Position numbers and translations under genes: made by a program. A DNA stretch of 44,353 bases from Oxalobacteraceae bacterium (GTDB lineage Bacteria > Pseudomonadota > Gammaproteobacteria > Burkholderiales > Burkholderiaceae_D), in assembly GCA_030698225.1 (NCBI GenBank), contig JAUYNR010000082.1, forward strand, positions 1 to 44,353, given 5' to 3'. A model generated the notes under the pieces. That model was not told where the DNA came from. It searched no databases and saw only the letters and a list, made by a program, of their open reading frames with translations. Every line of letters starts with the position of its first letter. The stretch's first letter is position 1. This document shows, piece by piece, positions 16,886 to 24,664 of this stretch.

Positions 16886-18058
16886 ATGTCCAAACCTGTA
16901 TTGAATATCGGCCTGATCGGATCAGGCTTCATGGGCCAGGCGCACGCCGATGCATTCCGCCGTGCGGCCCTGCTCTACCCCAACCTGCCGGCGGTTCCGC
17001 ACCTCTACGGCTTGGCCGACGCCAGCGATGAACTCGCTGCAAAGGCCGCTGCCCGGCTGGGGTTCGAAACGTCGACCGGAGACTGGCGCCAGTTGGTCAA
17101 CGACCCCAAGGTCGACGTGATCGACATCACCTCACCCAATCACCTGCACTGCGAAATGGCGCTGGCCGCGATCGAAGCCGGCAAACACGTGTATTGCGAA
17201 AAACCGCTCTCCGTTTCGCTGGAGGAAGCCGAAAGGATGGCCGAAGCAGCCCGGCGCAAAGGCGTCAAGACCTTCGCCGCCTTCAACAACATCAAGACGC
17301 CGGCCGCGCTGCTGGCCAAACAGATGATCGAACGCGGCGACATCGGCGTGCCGACCCGCTTCCGCGCCTGGTTCGACCAGGGCTTCTTCAACGATCCGTC
17401 GCTGCCGTGGAGTTGGCGATGCTCCCGCAAGGACGCCGGTTCCGGCGCGCTGGGCGATCTCGGCTCCCACGTCATCAGCGTGGCGCAGTTTCTGATGGGT
17501 GACATTGCGGAAGTCACAGGCCAGGCCCAGACCGTCTTCGAAACCCGCCCCGTGCCGCAAGGCGGCTCGGGCTATGGAGCCAAGGCGAACGACAACGCCC
17601 GGCATGCTCGCGTCGAGAATGAAGACCAGATCCAGTGCCTGGTGCGCTTCGCTTCCGGCGCCGGCGGCACCATCGAGGCCTCGCGCATCGCCGCCGGCAA
17701 GGTCTTCGGGGTGTATTGGGAGGTTTCCGGCACCGAAGGCACCATCATCATGGACGGCGAGCGTTTCAACGAACTGAAAATTTCCCGCTTTACCGATCCC
17801 AAGCCGGATCGCGGTTTCAAGACCATTCTGGCCGGCTCGCAAGTACCGCAATTCTCGGGTTTCTTCGGGTTCGATTTTGCCGGCGGCGGTTTGGGGTACT
17901 TCGATGTGAAAGTCATCGAGGTGCACGACCTGATCATGGGTATCGCCGGGGCCAGCGACTGCTTCCCCGACTTCGCGTTTGGCGTTGCCAACCAGAAGAT
18001 CATGGCGGCCATGGAGCGCTCGCTGAAAACGCGCGCCTGGGAAACCGTGAAAGCCTGA
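16886..18058 (+). CDS. Gfo/Idh/MocA oxidoreductase, accessory inositol operon (1)
   Basis: NAD(P)-dependent sugar or cyclitol dehydrogenase of 390 aa. The Rossmann motif is GLIGSGFMGQAH at residues 9-20. The EKP motif has Lys106, and the substrate-domain pair is Asp191 and His195 (LGDLGSHVIS), matching the Lys-Asp-His set known from inositol dehydrogenase. It is longer than IolG and closest in layout to the next gene (18116), with which it shares QMIE-G-IG, SWR and GALGDL-SH. Long members of this family include levoglucosan and scyllo-inositol dehydrogenases. The substrate cannot be told from sequence; an inositol stereoisomer fits the neighbours best. A GCAAGGAGA site precedes the ATG. Confidence 0.85.
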   Translation: MSKPVLNIGLIGSGFMGQAHADAFRRAALLYPNLPAVPHLYGLADASDELAAKAAARLGFETSTGDWRQLVNDPKVDVIDITSPNHLHCEMALAAIEAGKHVYCEKPLSVSLEEAERMAEAARRKGVKTFAAFNNIKTPAALLAKQMIERGDIGVPTRFRAWFDQGFFNDPSLPWSWRCSRKDAGSGALGDLGSHVISVAQFLMGDIAEVTGQAQTVFETRPVPQGGSGYGAKANDNARHARVENEDQIQCLVRFASGAGGTIEASRIAAGKVFGVYWEVSGTEGTIIMDGERFNELKISRFTDPKPDRGFKTILAGSQVPQFSGFFGFDFAGGGLGYFDVKVIEVHDLIMGIAGASDCFPDFAFGVANQKIMAAMERSLKTRAWETVKA

Positions 18059-18115
18059 CTCCGTTAGCGAATGCTCGTACGTCCCAAAAACAAAACAAGG
18101 AGAACACATCACATC

Positions 18116-19264
18116 ATGGCGAAGAAACTCAAATTTGGCGTCATCGGCGCCGGGTACATGGGAAAGACCTATTCCATTGCCCTCAACACGGTTTCGGCGG
18201 TCTTTCCGCTGTCTGCCAAACCGGTGCTCGACATGCTGGCGACCACCTCGGCATCCGGCGCGCAGGACAAAGCGGAAGCCTTTGGCTTCAGGCGGGCCAC
18301 CGGTTCCTGGCAAGAGCTGGCCGCCGATTCCGATGTCGACGTAGTGGGAATCTGTGCCCCCACCTTCCTGCATCGGGAAATGGCGTTGGCCGCCATTGCC
18401 GCCGGCAAACACGTGCTCTGCGAGAAGCCCTTGTCGCTCTGCGCGAAGGATGCCAACGAGATGGCGAACGCGGCCGAACGGGCCGGCGTCAAGACGCTGG
18501 TGGGCTACAACTACATCAAGAATCCCGCCACCCAACTGGCGAAGCAGATGATCGAGAATGGCGAAATCGGCGAGATCGTCCATTTTCGCGGCACCCACAA
18601 CGAAGACTTCCTGATGGACCCGGCCCTGCCGATGAGCTGGCGCCTGCAGGCGGCCTACGGCAGCCAGGCCGGGGCGCTGGGCGATCTGGCCTCGCACATC
18701 ATCAATCTGGCCCACTATCTGTGCGGCCCGATTGCCGAGGTGGTCGGCAAAAGCCAGACCGTCCACCGCCAGCGCCCCGGAAAGGACGGCAAGCCGGAAG
18801 CCGTCGAGAACGACGATCAGACCAATTTCCTGGTCACATTCGAAAGCGGCGTGCTGGGATCGATCGAGGCCAGCCGCATCGCGGCAGGGCGGAAAATGGG
18901 GCTTACCTACGAAGTGACCGGCACCAAAGGCAGCCTGTTCTTCGACCAGGAACGGCTGGCCGAGTTGCAATTCTATTCGGCGGATGACAAGCCGGGCCGC
19001 AGCGGGTTCAGAACGATCCTGATCGGCCCCGACCATCCCGATTACGGCCATTTCTGCATCGGCGCCGGACACGGCTTCGGTTACAACGACATGATTACGG
19101 TCGAGATGAAGGAGATGGTGGAAGGCATTGCTGCCGGACAGCCGCTGTGGCCATCGTTCCGCGACGCCGTACATACCGCCCTCGTCGTCGATGCCGTGCT
19201 GCTGTCGCAACGGGACAGGCGCTGGGTCGCCATCAAAGAACTTGAACAGGAATTGAACAAATGA
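18116..19264 (+). CDS. Gfo/Idh/MocA oxidoreductase, accessory inositol operon (2)
   Basis: A 382-residue dehydrogenase, paralogue of the preceding gene. It has the Rossmann motif GVIGAGYMGKTY (8-19), CEKP with Lys104, and Asp190 and His194 in GDLASHIIN. The start at 18116 (MAKKLKFGVIG) has AAGGAGAA upstream; the ORF could open at 18071 but the extra residues are not family-like. It overlaps the next gene by four bases (ATGA), so translation is coupled. Two adjacent paralogues suggest successive oxidation and reduction of an inositol isomer or epimerisation through a keto form (inference). Levoglucosan-type sugars are an alternative substrate class. Confidence 0.85.
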   Translation: MAKKLKFGVIGAGYMGKTYSIALNTVSAVFPLSAKPVLDMLATTSASGAQDKAEAFGFRRATGSWQELAADSDVDVVGICAPTFLHREMALAAIAAGKHVLCEKPLSLCAKDANEMANAAERAGVKTLVGYNYIKNPATQLAKQMIENGEIGEIVHFRGTHNEDFLMDPALPMSWRLQAAYGSQAGALGDLASHIINLAHYLCGPIAEVVGKSQTVHRQRPGKDGKPEAVENDDQTNFLVTFESGVLGSIEASRIAAGRKMGLTYEVTGTKGSLFFDQERLAELQFYSADDKPGRSGFRTILIGPDHPDYGHFCIGAGHGFGYNDMITVEMKEMVEGIAAGQPLWPSFRDAVHTALVVDAVLLSQRDRRWVAIKELEQELNK

Positions 19265-20271
19265 TCAAACTTGCCGTTTTTGGCGCCGGCCGCATCGGCT
19301 ACGTGCACGCCTTGAATGCCGCCTCGCATCCTTCCGTCAAACTTGAATACCTGGTCGATCCGGTACCCTCCGCGCACCTGAACGATCTGGCCAAAAAGAC
19401 CGGGGCCAAGGTGGTCGATGCCGATACGGTCTTTACAGACCCCGCCATCCAGGGCGTGGTGATTGCCAGTTCGACGGACACGCATGCCGAGTTGATCCTG
19501 AAAGCGGTCGCGGCCGGCAAGGCGATGTTTTGCGAGAAACCCATCAGCCTCAATTTCGCCTTGGTAAATGAGGTTGCGCAAGCTGTGGAACGGGCGGGGA
19601 CGCCGTGCATGCTGGGCTTTCAGCGACGCTACGACCCGAATTTCCGGCTGGTCAGGGATCGCATCGCGAGCGGCGCGGCAGGCAAGCTGGAGCAGCTTGT
19701 CATGCACACACGCGATCCGTCGCCACCGCCCATTGACTACGTGAAGCGCTCGGGCGGCATGTTCCGCGACCAGGCGATCCACGATTTCGACATGGCCCGC
19801 TATCTGCTGGGCGAGGAGATCAAGACCGTCTATGCGGTCGGCGGCTGCCTGATCGACCCTGAGATCGGCAAAGCCGGCGATATCGATACCGCGATGATCA
19901 CCCTCGTCTCGGAATCCGGGCGATTCGTGCAGATGAACAACTGCCGGCGCGCCCCGTTCGGCTACGATCAGCGCCTCGAAGCGCTGTGCGAAAAAGAGGC
20001 GCTGTATGTGGAGAACCGTCTCAGGGACGCGGTGACGATTGCCAGTTCCGCCGGGTTTGCCGTCGCCCCGCCGATGAATTATTTCATCGAACGCTTCGCC
20101 GAGGCCTACCGCCTGGAGATGGTGGCCTTTGTCGACATGCTGGAGCAGGGACAGGCCCCATTAGCCGGCATGCGCGATGGACTCGAGGCGCAACGCTTGG
20201 CCGAGGCTGCCGTGGTGTCCATGGAAAGCGGGCAGCCGGTTCATCTCGATCCGGAATGGAAGCCGGACTGA
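19261..20271 (+). CDS. iolG: inositol 2-dehydrogenase-like protein, accessory operon
   Basis: A 336-residue Gfo/Idh/MocA enzyme of the rhizobial IolG type. It has GAGRIGYVHA (8-17), CEKP with Lys93, the RDPSPPP segment and Asp170/His174 in FRDQAIHDFDMARYLLG, the three catalytic positions of inositol dehydrogenase. It is a close paralogue of the gene at 21498 and shares the VVIASSTDTHAELIL, GFQRRYDP and APFGYDQRLEAL segments. The reaction is NAD-dependent oxidation of an inositol to 2-keto-inositol (scyllo-inosose for myo-inositol). It closes the accessory operon and overlaps the previous gene by ATGA. A hairpin at 20318 follows between it and the convergent operon. Confidence 0.85.
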   Translation: MIKLAVFGAGRIGYVHALNAASHPSVKLEYLVDPVPSAHLNDLAKKTGAKVVDADTVFTDPAIQGVVIASSTDTHAELILKAVAAGKAMFCEKPISLNFALVNEVAQAVERAGTPCMLGFQRRYDPNFRLVRDRIASGAAGKLEQLVMHTRDPSPPPIDYVKRSGGMFRDQAIHDFDMARYLLGEEIKTVYAVGGCLIDPEIGKAGDIDTAMITLVSESGRFVQMNNCRRAPFGYDQRLEALCEKEALYVENRLRDAVTIASSAGFAVAPPMNYFIERFAEAYRLEMVAFVDMLEQGQAPLAGMRDGLEAQRLAEAAVVSMESGQPVHLDPEWKPD

Positions 20272-20317
20272 CTTGCCACCGGAGGCCGCTGAATAGCTGC
20301 CATATTCCACAATGTGT

Positions 20318-20351
20318 GCGGGAGTATAGGATAAAACACCTACACTCCCGC
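20318..20351. terminator. hairpin between convergent operons
   Basis: GCGGGAGTATAGG / CCTACACTCCCGC pairs over 13 positions with one G-U or mismatch step, and the loop is 8 nt. It is followed by AT-rich sequence but no clean T-run. It partly coincides with the right part of the 70-bp element at 20321-20390. Confidence 0.5.
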
Positions 20352-20390
20352 ATAATTTCATTGGCATTTTAAAAATACATTACGTAGTAT
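20321..20390 (-). repeat. 70-bp intergenic element, copy 3
   Basis: Minus strand: ATACTACGTAATGTAT (20375-20390) at the beginning and ATACTCC (20321-20327) at the end, 70 bp in total. TGCG sits at column 39-42 as in copies 2, 4 and 5. It lies 85 bp downstream of the stop codon of the minus-strand gene at 20476. Confidence 0.7.
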
Positions 20391-20446
20391 ATTATCCACC
20401 GCAAAACAGGCTGCGCATCACAGCCATCCGATCAGGGGCAGCGCCG

Positions 20447-20459
20447 CCCCCCCCCCCCC
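20447..20459. repeat. homopolymeric tract of 13 C
   Basis: A run of 13 cytosines lies 17 bp beyond the 3' end of the oxidoreductase gene, in non-coding sequence. Such tracts vary in length by slippage and are also error-prone in sequencing. It immediately borders the 46-bp segment duplicated at 14496. Confidence 0.9.
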
Positions 20460-20475
20460 GAAAATTCCGACAGGC

Positions 20476-21501
20476 TCAACTGAAATCGACCGCCCGCCGT
20501 TCGCGCATCGCCTGTGTCATCGCGAGACCGATCCTGGTGGCGGCGGTCGCGTCATGCAGCGTCAATGACAGTTCGCCCACGCCGCGTGCGGCATCGACGA
20601 ATTCCTGCGCCTCGATCAGGAAAGCGTCCTTGAAGCGTTCGTAAAAATCGGCGGTGCATTCATTGCGCACGCCGTGCGCGTCGGCGATTTCGACCCGGTT
20701 CGAGCGCGGATTGGCGCCGACCGTCAGGCGGCCATCGGTGCCGAAGATTTCGGTCAAGGTTTCATGCCCGTGCGCCATCGTGCGCGACGCCATGAAAGTC
20801 GCGATGCTGCCATCCATGAATTCAAGCGTCGCCAGCCCGTTGTCGACATCCTGATATTCTTCCAGCGCGCGGTGAATCGCATTGGTGCCGCTGGCATACA
20901 CACGTTTCGGCTCGGGATTGCCCAGCAGCCAGCGCACCAGATCGATGTCATGCACGCTGCAGTCGAGGAAGATGCCGCCGCTGGTGGCCGCAAAGCGCAC
21001 GAAAAATCCGCCCGGATCGTTCTTGTCGCAGGTCTGCGAGCGGATCAAATAAGGCTTGCCGACCGATCCGTCCTGAATCTTGCGATAAGCGTCACGGTAG
21101 CTGGTGTCGAAGCGGCGCACGAAACCGATCATCACTTTCAATTCAGGATGCTTGCTCGCTTCCTGCTCCACCCTCAGGCAATCGGCCAGATCCAGCGACA
21201 GGGGCTTTTCGCAAAACACGTGCTTGCCCGCCTGCAAGGCCTGGATGATTTGCTCCGCATGCAAGGAAGTCGGCGTCACCAGAAACACCGCGTCCAGATC
21301 GGGACAGGCCAGCAGTTCCGCGTAAGTCGCGTACAGGTGCCGGATATCCAGCGTGGCGCAAGCCCAGGCCAGTTCTTCTGCAACCGGGCTGCAGGCGGCA
21401 ACCACTTCCGCATGCGCGACGCGCCGCACCAGATTTTCCGCATGGCGCTGGCCCAAGCGTCCGAGACCAACCATGCCGATGCGCAATGGAGCGTTGTTCA
21501 T
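20476..21501 (-). CDS. Gfo/Idh/MocA oxidoreductase in the iolR-iolG operon
   Basis: A 341-residue dehydrogenase with GMVGLGRLGQRHAENL at residues 9-24, CEKP containing Lys99, and Asp180/His184 in IFLDCSVHDIDLVRWLLG, so the inositol-dehydrogenase catalytic set is intact. I choose ATG 21501 because it overlaps the stop codon of iolG in an ATGA junction. It belongs to the same large family as IolG but to a different branch, similar to proteins annotated as scyllo-inositol or inositol dehydrogenases. It is the third gene of the RpiR-iolG operon, which implies use of a cyclitol substrate. A 46-bp copy of its 3' end occurs at 14496. Confidence 0.85.
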   Translation of the reverse strand: MNNAPLRIGMVGLGRLGQRHAENLVRRVAHAEVVAACSPVAEELAWACATLDIRHLYATYAELLACPDLDAVFLVTPTSLHAEQIIQALQAGKHVFCEKPLSLDLADCLRVEQEASKHPELKVMIGFVRRFDTSYRDAYRKIQDGSVGKPYLIRSQTCDKNDPGGFFVRFAATSGGIFLDCSVHDIDLVRWLLGNPEPKRVYASGTNAIHRALEEYQDVDNGLATLEFMDGSIATFMASRTMAHGHETLTEIFGTDGRLTVGANPRSNRVEIADAHGVRNECTADFYERFKDAFLIEAQEFVDAARGVGELSLTLHDATAATRIGLAMTQAMRERRAVDFS

Positions 21502-22502
21502 GACCGCGATCCTTCCAGCATCACGATCCGGTTTTCGCGCCACGACAGCATTGCCGCCTCGGCCAATTCCAGCGCCTTCAGGCCGTCCTGCACCGTGGTG
21601 CGCAAGGCCGTGCCATTGGCCAACGCATCGAAAAAATGCGCGATTTCATTGGCATAGGCGACCCGGTAGCGTTCCAGGAAAAAATTCTCCGGCTTGTCTT
21701 CGCTGACATTGGCCGCAGTATGCGACACGACCTCGGTCGGCTTGTGGTTACCTGCTTGCAACATCCCGGCGCTGCCCAGCACTTCGAAGCGCTGATCGTA
21801 ACCATACGCGGCACGGCGCGTGGTATTGATCTGGCACAGACGTCCCAGTCTGGTGCGAATGGTGACGACGGTGGAATCGAGGTCGCCGGCTGCGCCGATG
21901 GCCGGATCGACCAGGCAACTGCCGGTCGCATACACGCTGACGGCTTCGTCATCGAGTATCCAGCGGAAGACGTCGAAGTCGTGGATCAGCATGTCCTTGA
22001 AGACACCGCCGGATACCTTGATGTAGCTCACCGGCGGCGGGCTCGGATCGCGGCTGGTGACGACCAGCATTTCGGGGCTGCCGATTTCTCCTGCCAGGAT
22101 GCGCTCTTTCAGCGCTGAAAATGTCGGGTCGAAACGGCGCTGGAAACCGATCATGCACAGCACCCCGGCTTCCTCGACCGCCGCAGCACAGGCGCGGGCG
22201 CGCTCGATGGTGAGGTCGACCGGCTTTTCGCAGAAAATCGCCTTGCCGGCTGCTGCGGCGCGCAGAATCAGGTCGGAGTGGGTATCGGTGCTCGACGCGA
22301 TGACCACGGCCTTGATCGCCGGGTCGGCCAGTGCGGCCTCCACCGAGCCCGCTGCCGCGCCATGCAGCTGCGCCAGCGCCTGGGCCGATTCCGCATGCAC
22401 GTCTACCACGTACTTCAGCCGCACACCGGCCTGTTTTGTCAGGTTGCCGGCATGAATTTTGCCGATCCGACCGGCACCGAACAATGCTACTTCAATCATC
22501 AT
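21498..22502 (-). CDS. iolG: inositol 2-dehydrogenase
   Basis: A 334-residue NAD-dependent enzyme that oxidises myo-inositol to 2-keto-myo-inositol (scyllo-inosose), the first catabolic step. It has GAGRIGKIHAGNL (9-21), CEKP with Lys93, RDPSPPP, and Asp170/His174 in FKDMLIHDFDVFRW. The type matches alpha- and betaproteobacterial IolG. It overlaps the upstream RpiR gene by 11 bases and the downstream oxidoreductase by 4, so all three are one transcript. Two ATGs in a row (22502 and 22499) are possible starts. Together with the divergent ABC transporter it forms the uptake-oxidation block. Confidence 0.9.
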   Translation of the reverse strand: MMIEVALFGAGRIGKIHAGNLTKQAGVRLKYVVDVHAESAQALAQLHGAAAGSVEAALADPAIKAVVIASSTDTHSDLILRAAAAGKAIFCEKPVDLTIERARACAAAVEEAGVLCMIGFQRRFDPTFSALKERILAGEIGSPEMLVVTSRDPSPPPVSYIKVSGGVFKDMLIHDFDVFRWILDDEAVSVYATGSCLVDPAIGAAGDLDSTVVTIRTRLGRLCQINTTRRAAYGYDQRFEVLGSAGMLQAGNHKPTEVVSHTAANVSEDKPENFFLERYRVAYANEIAHFFDALANGTALRTTVQDGLKALELAEAAMLSWRENRIVMLEGSRS

Positions 22503-23358
22503 ATCCTCCAGGGTCTGTGGTTTCTTCTATATCCAACTCGAGTTTGTATGCCAGCGCGATGAACAGTGCCTGGCACAGACAAATCGTGCTTGTGAGCGAA
22601 CGGAACGCGAACGCGCTGCCTTCCGCCACGGTCAACAATGCTTCCGCGTTACGGGCCAGCGGCGACAGCTTGCTGTCGGTAATCACCAATAATTTGGCCC
22701 GCTGGTGATGGCCGATCCGGGCGCAGTATTGGGTTTCCTTGCCGTACGGCGCGAAACTGATCGCGATCACGACATCGCGCTCGCGCACGCTGCGCATCTG
22801 GTCCCGGTACATCCCGCCCAGGCCCGACACCAGGTGCACCCGCTTGTTGGTATGCTGCAGTGCGTAGGCAATATATGACGCAATCGGAAAGGCGCGGCGC
22901 ACCCCGACCACATAGATGTTGTCCGCCTTTTGCAGCAGGCTGACCGCGGCTTCCAGCTGCGCATCGTCGAGCCCGGCCGCCAACTCATCCAGTCCGGAGC
23001 GGCTGGCGTCGACAAATTCGCGCATCATGTTGCCGATCGAGAGCTTGCCGTCGCGGGTTTCGATCAGCTTGCGTATACGCTGCTTGTAATTCGGTGAGCC
23101 GTTCTCTTTGCTGGTATAGGCGGCGCGAAACACATCCTGCATTTCACTGAATCCGGAGAAGCCGAAGCGCTTCGCAAAACGCACGATCGCCGACGGCTGC
23201 ACTTCGCATTCTGCGGCGATGTCGCTGATGCGCTCCAGGATCAGGCTCGACTTGTGCTGCTCGATGTATTTGGCGATAACTTTCAGCTGCCGCGACAGCG
23301 ATTCGTACTCGTCCGCGATTTGCTGCATCAGTTTGTCTACCGGCGCTATTTCGGCCAT
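22492..23358 (-). CDS. iolR: RpiR-family regulator, probable inositol repressor IolR
   Basis: A 288-residue regulator. The N-terminal RpiR helix-turn-helix spans about 1-80 (ERISDIAAECEVQPSAIVRFAKRFGFSGFSEMQ) and a SIS phosphosugar-binding domain follows (about 130-265: NIYVVGVRRAFPIASYIAYAL, DVVIAISFAPYGKETQY). RpiR proteins control inositol genes in alpha- and betaproteobacteria and respond to phosphorylated or keto-inositol intermediates. It is first in the operon with iolG and diverges from the ABC transporter; the intergenic region carries an ATAGAAA-N4-TTTCTAT palindrome that is repeated before iolC. GAGGTAAGCA-ATG supports the start. The IolR name is inferred from context. Confidence 0.85.
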   Translation of the reverse strand: MAEIAPVDKLMQQIADEYESLSRQLKVIAKYIEQHKSSLILERISDIAAECEVQPSAIVRFAKRFGFSGFSEMQDVFRAAYTSKENGSPNYKQRIRKLIETRDGKLSIGNMMREFVDASRSGLDELAAGLDDAQLEAAVSLLQKADNIYVVGVRRAFPIASYIAYALQHTNKRVHLVSGLGGMYRDQMRSVRERDVVIAISFAPYGKETQYCARIGHHQRAKLLVITDSKLSPLARNAEALLTVAEGSAFAFRSLTSTICLCQALFIALAYKLELDIEETTDPGGYDD

Positions 23359-23402
23359 TGCTTACCTCGCTTGATTGAACACGATTATATGAGAATCTGA
23401 AA

Positions 23403-23484
23403 TTAATAGAAATATTTTTCTATATAAAATTAATGTGAAATATTTATTGCGTTTTGGTTTTTCCTGCACTACGATAGGTATCAG
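23403..23484 (+). promoter_or_regulatory. promoter and operator of the inositol ABC transporter
   Basis: An 82-bp block, 71 positions of which are identical without gaps to 36511-36592 before iolC. It contains the palindrome ATAGAAA-TATT-TTTCTAT (23406-23423), a second GAAATATTT unit about 10 bp later, a -35 box TTGCGT (23447-23452), a 17-bp spacer and a -10 box TACGAT (23470-23475). Transcription would start near 23482, leaving a leader of about 140 nt. The palindrome upstream of the -35 box is the best candidate for the RpiR-type regulator encoded next door. Confidence 0.75.
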
Positions 23485-23620
23485 CACAGTTCGATATTTT
23501 TCACAAGGACTGTGCAGGCTTGATTGTCTTAAGCCTGTATTGCATGGAAATTGGAATGGCTAAATTCGCAAAGAACTGGAACGCACATTCTCATCATAAT
23601 TAGAGTTAAATGGAGATAAC

Positions 23621-24547
23621 ATGAACTTGAAACGTCGCACTATCCTGGCGGTTGCAACAGCAGTTTTGATGCCTTTGAGCGCCTTTGCGCAGAGCACGAC
23701 GATTGGTGTCTCAATGGCGCATTTTGACGATAACTTTTTAACCATTGTACGCAATGCAATGTCCAAGGAAGGCGAGGCTCAGAAAGTGCGGCTTCAATTT
23801 GAAGATGCCCGCGGAGATGTCGGGCGTCAGATTAGTCAAGTTCAGAACTTTATTGCACAGAGAGTTTCTGCAATCATCGTCAATCCTACCGACACTTCGG
23901 CAACCAGGAGCATTACCAATGCTGCGCGCAAGGCCGGCATCCCGATCGTTTATGTGAACCGGAAACCGGTCGAAAAAATGGGCCAGGGCGCAGTGTTTGT
24001 CGGCTCGGACTCGCTGGTGGCCGGTCGTCTGCAAATGGAAGAACTGGCCAAGCGCATGGGCGGCAAAGGCAATATCGCGATCATGGTCGGGGAACTGTCG
24101 AGCGACGCCGCGCAAGACAGAACCAAAGGCGTGAAGGAAGTTGCCGCCAAACATCCCGGCATCAAGATTGTTGAAGAACAGGTGGCGGATTTCCAACGCA
24201 AACCCGGCATCGATCTGATGAGCAGATGGTTGAGCACCGGCGTCAAGATCGACGCAGTCGCTGCAAACAACGATGAAATGGCTCTTGGCGCGCTGATCGC
24301 GATGAAGCAGGCCAAAGTATCGCCGAAATCCATACTGGTGGCCGGGGTAGATGCAACACCAGACGCGCTTGCCTCAATGAAGTCCGGCGATCTTGCCATT
24401 ACCGTTTTCCAGAACGCCAAAGGGCAGGGCTCCGGGGCCGTCGACACCGCCATCAAGTTATCCAAGAAGCAAAAAGTTGAGGATATGGTCATGATCCCGT
24501 ACGAACTCGTGACGCCGGAAAACATGTCCAAATATTCCAGCAACTAA
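23621..24547 (+). CDS. sugar ABC transporter substrate-binding protein, probable inositol binder
   Basis: Periplasmic binding protein of 308 aa with a signal peptide (cleavage near AFAQ, residue 24). The mature part is of the Peripla_BP_4 / ribose-galactose type: TIGVSMAHFDDNFLTIVRNAM, IIVNPTDTSATRSI, IPIVYVNRKP, VFVGSDSLVAGRLQ, AANNDEMALGAL, VAGVDATPDAL. This subgroup contains known myo-inositol binding proteins (IbpA/InoB-like). GGAGATAAC precedes the start. Promoter sharing with iolC, the divergent iolR-iolG operon and the following ATPase and permease all point to inositol as ligand, but the ligand residues cannot be judged by eye. Confidence 0.88.
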   Translation: MNLKRRTILAVATAVLMPLSAFAQSTTIGVSMAHFDDNFLTIVRNAMSKEGEAQKVRLQFEDARGDVGRQISQVQNFIAQRVSAIIVNPTDTSATRSITNAARKAGIPIVYVNRKPVEKMGQGAVFVGSDSLVAGRLQMEELAKRMGGKGNIAIMVGELSSDAAQDRTKGVKEVAAKHPGIKIVEEQVADFQRKPGIDLMSRWLSTGVKIDAVAANNDEMALGALIAMKQAKVSPKSILVAGVDATPDALASMKSGDLAITVFQNAKGQGSGAVDTAIKLSKKQKVEDMVMIPYELVTPENMSKYSSN

Positions 24548-24664
24548 GTCTTGTCTCGCCTTCCCTATGCCGGCCGCTGTGATGCCGGCGTAGGGAGCTT
24601 CACTTGCAGTCGCTTGCAACCGACAGCGCAGGTGATTACGACGATTGTTCCAGAGAGGTTTGAA

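Noticed and set aside
17132..19210. A 692-codon open frame antisense to the accessory dehydrogenases
   Set aside because: Same reason: it mirrors two clearly recognised paralogous genes and has no family features.
23483..23620. Possible riboswitch in the long leader of the ABC operon
   Set aside because: The leader has no strong conserved fold visible by eye, and the iolC leader shares only the promoter block, not the leader sequence.
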